Positions 58,248 to 64,000 of a stretch of 64,000 bases of DNA are shown here, piece by piece (within the stretch, counting starts at the first letter, position 1; each line of letters opens with the position of its first letter). Position numbers and translations under genes: made by a program. Below the pieces are notes generated by a model. The model had not been told where the DNA came from, searched no databases, and saw nothing but the letters and a program-made list of their open reading frames with translations. The DNA is from Neotabrizicola shimadae (lineage in GTDB: Bacteria; Pseudomonadota; Alphaproteobacteria; Rhodobacterales; Rhodobacteraceae). Where the stretch lies: contig NZ_CP069370.1 of NCBI RefSeq assembly GCF_019623905.1, forward strand, positions 2,170,001 through 2,234,000, read 5' to 3'.

Positions 58248-60545
58248 ATGAACGTTGTCTTGTCAGGCCGCGGCACGTCCGCGGTGGTCGGTCGTGGTTG
58301 GACAGGCCGAATGGTGGCCCCCCTTGCCGATGCCGGCGTGGGCGCGCAGGCAAGCTTTGTCGCAAAGGATTTCTCGCTGGACCGGGTTGCTCCCGGCACC
58401 CTCCTGCATGTTTCCGCGCAGGGCCTGTACCGGGCCTTTGTGAACGGGACCCGCGTCGGTGCAGACCTGCTCACGCCCGGCTGGACCTGCTATGACGACC
58501 GCATCGCCTATCAGAGCTACGACGTGACGCCTCTTCTGCGAGCCGGATCGAACCGGATCGAGATCTGGCTCGGCGATGGCTGGTGGCGGTCGCAGATGAT
58601 GTGGGCGGCCAATCCGATCTACAACTGCTGGGGCGACCGAATTGCGGCCATCGTGGACCTTGAGGCGGATGGGATCGTTCTGCTGTCCACCGACGGAAGC
58701 TGGCGGTCCGGTCTTCTGCCCATCGTGAAATCCGGCATCTACTGGGGCGAGGACCGCGACGACCGCATCGCACCGACCGAGACCGCAGGGGTCGAAGTGC
58801 TTGCCTTCGACACGGCCCTACTCGTACCGCATGAGGCGGCTGGAGTGCGCGAAATGGCGCCGCTGGACCCGCAGGAGACCTGGGCGGACGGCGCGGCCAC
58901 GGTTTACGACTTTGGCCAGAACGTGGGTGGCTTCGTCCGCGTGACGGCCCAGGGTGCGTCTGGCGCCACGATCCGCGTCGAGCATTCCGAAGTGCTTGGG
59001 CCGAACCGCGCCTTCGACAACCGCAATTATCGCTCGGCCAGGGCCGAAGCGACCTATGTCCTGAAGGGTGGCCCGGAAGAGACCTTCGAGCCGATCTTCA
59101 CCTTCATGGGCTTCCGCTACGCCCGCATCACGGTGACGGGCGAGGCGAAGCTGCTGCAGGTCCAGTCGGTCCCGATCAGTTCGGTTCCGGTTCTGGCGGG
59201 CGGCTTCACCTGCGGCGAGCCATCGGTCAACCGCCTGGTGCTGAACACGATCTGGTCGCAACGCGGCAACTTCATCGAGGTGCCGACCGATTGTCCGCAA
59301 CGCGACGAGCGGCTTGGCTGGACCGGCGATGCCCAGGTCTTTGCCGGAACCGCCTGCTGGCTTGCCGATTGCGAACGCATCCTGGCGAAATACCTGCGCG
59401 ACGTGCGCGCGGACCAGCGAGCCGATGGGGCCGTCCCGCATTTCTCGCCCGATCCGACCCGACTGCACCCGATTGAAAACCGGGGCGACTGGGCGGGTTC
59501 CACGGGTTGGGGCGACGCGATCACCGTCATCCCCTGGCAACTCTACCTGCACTACGGGGATGTCGCGGTCCTGCGCGAGAATTTCCCGGCCATGCTGAAG
59601 TGGGTGGATTACCTCTGGTCGCTTGGAAACGGTCCTATCGTGGCAACCGATGGGCATTGGGGCGCACGGGGCTTCACATTCGGCGACTGGCTGCAGCCCG
59701 TCGGCGACAACCGCAAGCCGCGCCCGACCATCGCAGACGACTGCGCGGCCACGCTGTACCACTTCATCTCGACCGACCTGGCCGCCCGCATCGCAGGTAT
59801 CCTGGGTGAGCGGGCGCAGGCAGAGGCGCTGCACAACCGGGCCGAGGCGATCCGCAGCGCCTTTGCGCACGAATACATCGCCCCCTCGGGCCGGCTGGCG
59901 CACAACGACCAGACGTCCTACGCGCTGGCCTTCCTGCACGACCTGGTGCCGGCGCATCACGTCGAAGCCGCGAAGCGGCATTTCCGCAAGATCATCGAGG
60001 ATGCAGACTACCTGATCGGCACCGGCTTCATCGGCACCCCGGCCCTGCTGCCGGCGCTGACCAAGCTGGGCATGTGGGACCTGGCGGAAAAGGTGTTCCT
60101 GAACCGCGACGTTCCGGGCTGGCTTTACCAGGTGGACCGGGGTGCAACGACGATCTGGGAACGGTGGGATGCCCTTGCTCCGGACGGGACGATCTACGCT
60201 CCCGACATGAACAGCTACAACCACTATGCCTATGGCGCAGTCTGCCAGTGGCTGTTCGAGTCCGTGGCCGGCCTCACCCCCGATCCCGAAGGACCCGGCC
60301 TTGCCCGCTTGCGCCTTGACCCGCTGATCCTGCCGGCGCTTGGACATGCCGAAGCCTGGCATGACACCCGCCACGGCCGGATCGAGGCGGGATGGGTGCT
60401 GGACGGCCACCGCGTGACCTACACCGTCAACTTGCCCGAGGGCGTGGTGGCAACCCTGGCCCCGAACCCGCGCCACGCCAACCTGTCCGGCGACGGCACG
60501 CTTGGCGCTGGCCGGCATGTGATGACTTTCGACCTGACCGACTGA
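58248..60545 (+). CDS. Alpha-L-rhamnosidase (GH78)
   Basis: A 765-residue glycoside hydrolase. N-terminal accessory domains include the FVNGTRVGADLLTPGWTCYDDRIAYQSYDVTPLLR carbohydrate-binding segment. The (alpha/alpha)6 barrel has PTDCPQRDERLGWTGDAQVF, with the catalytic region around Asp353-Glu354. A beta-sandwich closes the C-terminus. No signal peptide, so it acts on imported rhamnosides. GGGAGG precedes the ATG at 58248. It is first gene of an operon with a binding protein, two permeases and an ATPase. Confidence 0.93.
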   Translation: MNVVLSGRGTSAVVGRGWTGRMVAPLADAGVGAQASFVAKDFSLDRVAPGTLLHVSAQGLYRAFVNGTRVGADLLTPGWTCYDDRIAYQSYDVTPLLRAGSNRIEIWLGDGWWRSQMMWAANPIYNCWGDRIAAIVDLEADGIVLLSTDGSWRSGLLPIVKSGIYWGEDRDDRIAPTETAGVEVLAFDTALLVPHEAAGVREMAPLDPQETWADGAATVYDFGQNVGGFVRVTAQGASGATIRVEHSEVLGPNRAFDNRNYRSARAEATYVLKGGPEETFEPIFTFMGFRYARITVTGEAKLLQVQSVPISSVPVLAGGFTCGEPSVNRLVLNTIWSQRGNFIEVPTDCPQRDERLGWTGDAQVFAGTACWLADCERILAKYLRDVRADQRADGAVPHFSPDPTRLHPIENRGDWAGSTGWGDAITVIPWQLYLHYGDVAVLRENFPAMLKWVDYLWSLGNGPIVATDGHWGARGFTFGDWLQPVGDNRKPRPTIADDCAATLYHFISTDLAARIAGILGERAQAEALHNRAEAIRSAFAHEYIAPSGRLAHNDQTSYALAFLHDLVPAHHVEAAKRHFRKIIEDADYLIGTGFIGTPALLPALTKLGMWDLAEKVFLNRDVPGWLYQVDRGATTIWERWDALAPDGTIYAPDMNSYNHYAYGAVCQWLFESVAGLTPDPEGPGLARLRLDPLILPALGHAEAWHDTRHGRIEAGWVLDGHRVTYTVNLPEGVVATLAPNPRHANLSGDGTLGAGRHVMTFDLTD

Positions 60546-60587
60546 CTTCAACCGCCCGACACAAGGGCACTCTTTGGGAGGAGAGAC

Positions 60588-61865
60588 ATGACGAAACCGA
60601 TCCACAGCGCAGCGCTCGCCGCGGCCATCGCGCTTGTTGGCGGTCTGGCCCATGCGGAAACCACGCTGAGCCTTCTGATCGACAACAACCCCGAGACCAT
60701 CGCCTTCGCCGAATCGCTGACCGCAGCCTATACTGCGGCCAACCCCGATGTGACCTTTGACATCGAACAGCGTGCGACCGGCGCCGAGGGCGACAACATA
60801 GTCAAGACCCGCCTTGCCACTGGCGAGATGGCCGATGTGTTCAATTACAACTCGGGCTCTCTGTTCCAGGCGCTGAACCCGGCCACCACTTTGGCCGATC
60901 TTTCGGACCTGCCGAACCAGGCCAACGTTCTGGACAGCTTCAAGTCGGTCGTCACGTCCTCGGATGGCGTGGTGCGCGGTGTCCCGTTCGGCGCGGCCAT
61001 GGGCGGCGGCATCTTCTACAACAAGAAGCTCTATGAAGAGCTTGGCCTTTCCGTTCCCAAGACCTGGGAAGAGTTCATGGCCAACAACGCCAAGATCAAG
61101 GAAGCCGGCAAGGTGCCGGTCGCCCAGACGTACAAGGACACCTGGACCAGCCAGCTGTTCGTGCTCGCCGACTACTTCAACGTCCAGGCCGAAGTGCCTG
61201 ACTTCGCAGCGGAATACACAGAGAACAAGGCAAAGTATGCCACCACGCCGGCCGCTATGCAGGGCTTCAATCACCTGGAAGAGGTGTTCACGGCCGGTTA
61301 CCTGAACGAGGACTTCGGCGCCGCGACTTTCGACGATGGGATGCGCATGGTCTCCTCGGGCGAGGCCGCGCACTACCCGATGCTGACCTTCGCCATCGCC
61401 AACGTGAAGCAGAACTATCCGGACAACCTGGGTGATCTGGGCTTCTTCGCCCAGCCTGGCGCGAGCGCGGACAAGAACGGCCTGACCGTCTGGATGCCGG
61501 CCGGCCTTTATGTCCCGGCCGCCAGCCCGAACCTGGAAGAGGCCAGGAAGTTCGTGGACTGGGTTGCCACGGTGGATGCCTGCAACCTGATGATCGGCGC
61601 CGCCGGTGCATCGGGACCCTACCTGATCAAGGGCTGCGAACTTCCGGCCGATGTGCCGCCGGCGGTGGCCGACATGCTGCCCTACTTCCAGGAAGAGGGC
61701 CGGACTGCCCCCGCGCTGGAATTCCTGTCGCCGGTCAAGGGCCCGGCGCTGGAACAGATCACGGTCGAGGTCGGCTCGGGCATCCGCCCGGCGGCCGAAG
61801 CCGCGGCACTTTACGACCAGGACGTCGAAAAGCAGGCCAAGCAGCTCGGCCTGCCGAACTGGTAA
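60588..61865 (+). CDS. Sugar ABC transporter substrate-binding protein
   Basis: A 425-residue periplasmic protein. The signal peptide ends near LAHAE (residue 24). Body motifs are TLSLLIDNNPETIAFAESLTAAYTAANPDVTFDIEQR, VRGVPFGAAMGGGIFYNKKLYEELG and a C-terminal lobe with GSGIRPAAEAAALYDQD. The start is preceded by GGGAGGAGAG. Paralogous to the 34399 protein. Next to GH78, it probably binds a rhamnose-containing oligosaccharide. Confidence 0.93.
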   Translation: MTKPIHSAALAAAIALVGGLAHAETTLSLLIDNNPETIAFAESLTAAYTAANPDVTFDIEQRATGAEGDNIVKTRLATGEMADVFNYNSGSLFQALNPATTLADLSDLPNQANVLDSFKSVVTSSDGVVRGVPFGAAMGGGIFYNKKLYEELGLSVPKTWEEFMANNAKIKEAGKVPVAQTYKDTWTSQLFVLADYFNVQAEVPDFAAEYTENKAKYATTPAAMQGFNHLEEVFTAGYLNEDFGAATFDDGMRMVSSGEAAHYPMLTFAIANVKQNYPDNLGDLGFFAQPGASADKNGLTVWMPAGLYVPAASPNLEEARKFVDWVATVDACNLMIGAAGASGPYLIKGCELPADVPPAVADMLPYFQEEGRTAPALEFLSPVKGPALEQITVEVGSGIRPAAEAAALYDQDVEKQAKQLGLPNW

Positions 61866-61932
61866 CCTCCCGACCGGTTTGACAGCCGCCCCCGCCCGCG
61901 ACCTCGGGCGGGGGACCTTCCCGGAGACCGGC

Positions 61933-62799
61933 ATGACGACACGGCGCCCCTCGCCCTATCCCTACTGGTTCGTCCTTCCCGCCGCGGTGATCTTCACTGT
62001 CCTGTTCCTTGTGCCCACGGTGGCGTCGTTCTGGTTCAGCCTGACGCGGTGGGACCTGATCAACACCGAATTCATCGGCCTGGACAATTACCGCCAGTTC
62101 TTCAAGGAACCCTTCCTCGTCCAGGGCCTGACCAACACGGTGATCTACGCCGTGCTGACATCAGGGTCCAAGACGGTGATCGGGCTCTTGCTGGCCGTGC
62201 TGCTGACCTCGGGCCTGCGCGGGCAGGGCTTCCTGCGCTCGGTCGTGTTCTTCCCGGTTCTGGTCTCGACCATCGGCGTCGGCATCACCTTCTCGGTGCT
62301 GATGCACCCGACCAAGGGCCTCATCAACCTGGGCCTGGCCGAAATCGGCCTGCCAAGGGTGGGCTGGCTGACCGAGGCGTCGCTGGCGCTCTATTCCATC
62401 GCCTTCGTCGATCTGTGGAAGGGCGTGGGCCTTGCTACCCTCATCTACATCGCGGGCCTTGCCGCAATCAGTCCCGACTACTACGAAGCCGCCCGCATCG
62501 ACGGCGCCACCCGGCTGCAACGCTTCTGGCGCGTGACCGTGCCGCTGGTCCGACCCGCCACCGTGACCGTCGTCACCCTGTCGCTGATCGGCGGCCTGCG
62601 CAGCTTCGATCTCATCTGGGCGATGACGCGAGGCGGCCCCGGCTTTTCGTCCGATGTGCTGGCAAGCGTCATCTACAAGCAGTACCAGGCCGGCTTCTAT
62701 GGCCTGTCCACCGCCGGCAACGTCATCCTGTTCCTGCTGATCGCTCTCATCATCCTGCCGCTTACCTGGTGGTTCAACCGAAGGGAGGTGGACCTGTGA
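61933..62799 (+). CDS. Sugar ABC transporter permease (MalF type)
   Basis: A 288-residue inner-membrane permease with six helices and the EAA loop YYEAARIDGATRLQRFWRVTVPLVRPATV (about 181-209). The ATG at 61933 is preferred over a long upstream extension that would overlap the binding-protein gene. Its stop overlaps the next start by GTGA. Confidence 0.95.
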   Translation: MTTRRPSPYPYWFVLPAAVIFTVLFLVPTVASFWFSLTRWDLINTEFIGLDNYRQFFKEPFLVQGLTNTVIYAVLTSGSKTVIGLLLAVLLTSGLRGQGFLRSVVFFPVLVSTIGVGITFSVLMHPTKGLINLGLAEIGLPRVGWLTEASLALYSIAFVDLWKGVGLATLIYIAGLAAISPDYYEAARIDGATRLQRFWRVTVPLVRPATVTVVTLSLIGGLRSFDLIWAMTRGGPGFSSDVLASVIYKQYQAGFYGLSTAGNVILFLLIALIILPLTWWFNRREVDL

Positions 62800-63632
62800 C
62801 CGCCCGCGATGCCCGCCGCCAATGGATCACCGGCATGATCGCTATGGCCGTGGCCACCGTGATCTTCATCGTCCCCTTCGCCTTCATCTTCCTGACCGCG
62901 GCCAAGACCAAGCAGGACGCCTCGCGGCTCCTCTTCACCTGGCCTGAACAATGGCAGCTCTGGCAGAACTTCACCGAGGTGCTGAAGGCGCGCAACTACA
63001 TGCTCCTGCTCGCCTATTTCAACTCGACCGTCATCACGGTAGGCGCGGTCGCGGCCCTGGTCGTATTCGGCGCGATGGTGGGCTATGTGCTTCAGCGCCG
63101 CCGTACCGGCTGGAACAAGGTCATCTACGCCATGGTGCTGGTGGGCCTCATGGTGCCCCCGGCCGTGGTGCCCACGATCTGGGTGCTGCAGGGCCTTGGC
63201 CTCTTCAAGACGATCCACGGCATGATCCTGATCCAGATCGCCTATGGCCTGGCCTTCTCGGTGCTTCTGTACCGCAGCTTCATCGCCACCATCCCGCGCG
63301 ACCTTGACGAAGCCGCCATCATCGACGGCGCCAAGCCGCTGCAGGTGTTTTTCAAGGTCATCCTGCCACTTCTGAAGCCGGTGACGGTGACGCTGATTGT
63401 GGTGCAGTCCATCGCGATCTTCAACGATTTCACCAACCCGCTCTATTACCTGCCGGGCAAGGAAAACGTGACCGTCCAACTGACGCTCTACAATTTCCAA
63501 AGCCAGTTCACGACGCAGTTCAACCTCCTGTTCATGAACATCCTGCTGGTCACCATCCCGCCCCTCATCGTCTTCATCTTCTTCAACCGCCAGATCGTCG
63601 CCGGCATGACGGCGGGCGCGGTGAAAGGCTGA
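62796..63632 (+). CDS. Sugar ABC transporter permease (MalG type)
   Basis: A 278-residue permease with the EAA loop [27 protein letters not shown] (about 169-194) and ending [14 protein letters not shown]. The start is GTG at 62796, overlapping the previous stop and preceded by GGGAGG. Partner of the 61933 permease. Confidence 0.93.
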   Translation: MTARDARRQWITGMIAMAVATVIFIVPFAFIFLTAAKTKQDASRLLFTWPEQWQLWQNFTEVLKARNYMLLLAYFNSTVITVGAVAALVVFGAMVGYVLQRRRTGWNKVIYAMVLVGLMVPPAVVPTIWVLQGLGLFKTIHGMILIQIAYGLAFSVLLYRSFIATIPRDLDEAAIIDGAKPLQVFFKVILPLLKPVTVTLIVVQSIAIFNDFTNPLYYLPGKENVTVQLTLYNFQSQFTTQFNLLFMNILLVTIPPLIVFIFFNRQIVAGMTAGAVKG

Positions 63633-63636
63633 CCCC

Positions 63637-64000
63637 ATGTCCTCTGTCGTTCTGGACCGCATCACGAAAAGCTTCGGCGCCGTCGATGTCATAAAGGGCG
63701 TCGATCTCAGCATCGCCGAGGGCGAGTTCTGCGTCTTCGTCGGCCCCTCGGGCTGTGGCAAATCCACACTTCTGCGCATCATTTCGGGGCTGGAAGAACA
63801 GACCTCCGGCAGGCTGATGATCGGCGGGCGCGACGTGTCGGGGGCAGAGCCGTCGGAACGCGGCATCGCCATGGTGTTCCAGTCCTATGCGCTTTACCCC
63901 CATCTCACCGTGCGCGACAACATCGGCTTCGGCCTGTCGCTGGCCAAACGCCCCAAGGCCGAGATCAGGGAAAGGGTCGAAGCCGCCTCCGCCAGCCTGC
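63637..64000 (+). CDS. Sugar ABC transporter ATPase, N-terminal part
   Basis: The gene runs off the right edge after 121 codons. Walker A is present ([12 protein letters not shown]) and the Q-loop region ([23 protein letters not shown]). It is very similar to the 39770 ATPase and belongs to the rhamnoside importer. It starts 4 bases after the permease stop. Confidence 0.95.
   Translation, partial: MSSVVLDRITKSFGAVDVIKGVDLSIAEGEFCVFVGPSGCGKSTLLRIISGLEEQTSGRLMIGGRDVSGAEPSERGIAMVFQSYALYPHLTVRDNIGFGLSLAKRPKAEIRERVEAASASL

Overview
The window is chromosomal DNA from an alphaproteobacterium, most likely a member of the Rhodobacteraceae (Rhodobacterales). The sequence is very G+C-rich, genes are tightly packed with many TGATG, ATGA or GTGA junctions, and the content fits: glcDEF, a moxR/DUF58/DUF4159 block with DUF1285, DUF6455, a DUF5928-type glycosyltransferase, a FAD-fused SelD and several sugar ABC operons each with its own LacI regulator. 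No rRNA, transposase, integrase, CRISPR array or replication origin was recognised.

Layout. 1-9490: the end of a YfbK-like VWA protein, a repeat-filled gap, a PLP lyase, a small heat-shock protein with a possible RpoH promoter, two tandem trypsin-like proteases, the glycolate oxidase genes glcD-glcE-glcF and a DUF599 membrane protein. 9498-16887: the moxR-DUF58-DUF4159-VWA-like operon on the minus strand, with DUF1285 and hydroxypyruvate isomerase diverging from it. 17746-22451: a zf-CHCC protein, a two-helix membrane protein, polA and three small coupled genes. 22575-29841: a sugar kinase/FAH pair, then a cluster of a subtilase-like protease, a vanadium-haloperoxidase/PAP2 protein with a Val-His-Gly repeat, and a SARP-like regulator. 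29851-33115: LysR, DoxX, VOC and glutathionyl-hydroquinone reductase genes. 33227-40840: LacI regulator plus ABC importer and GH2 beta-galactosidase. 40974-53973: a 48-residue membrane protein with a flavoprotein, an MFS exporter with a C-terminal monooxygenase-like domain, an M48 lipoprotease, HIT, a glycosyltransferase facing a sulfotransferase, SelD fusion and a hydantoinase-like protein.

54163-56932 is the most unusual part. Immediately after an elongator tRNA-Met and its terminator the base composition drops sharply and a compact retron-like cassette appears: a HEPN-like protein, a protein ending in a winged-helix-like segment, a structured RNA with a 23-bp perfect hairpin and an 11-bp end-pairing, and a reverse transcriptase with QGAPTSP and YADD motifs. 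The two accessory proteins are not a pairing I recognise from the well-studied retrons, so this is the best candidate for an undescribed system, probably anti-phage.

57067-64000: a second LacI regulator diverging from an alpha-L-rhamnosidase (GH78) and ABC importer operon that runs off the right edge. Three families of dispersed intergenic repeats occur. One of them (about 75 bp, carrying an 18-bp perfect palindrome) is present three times, always between convergent genes just 3' of a minus-strand gene.
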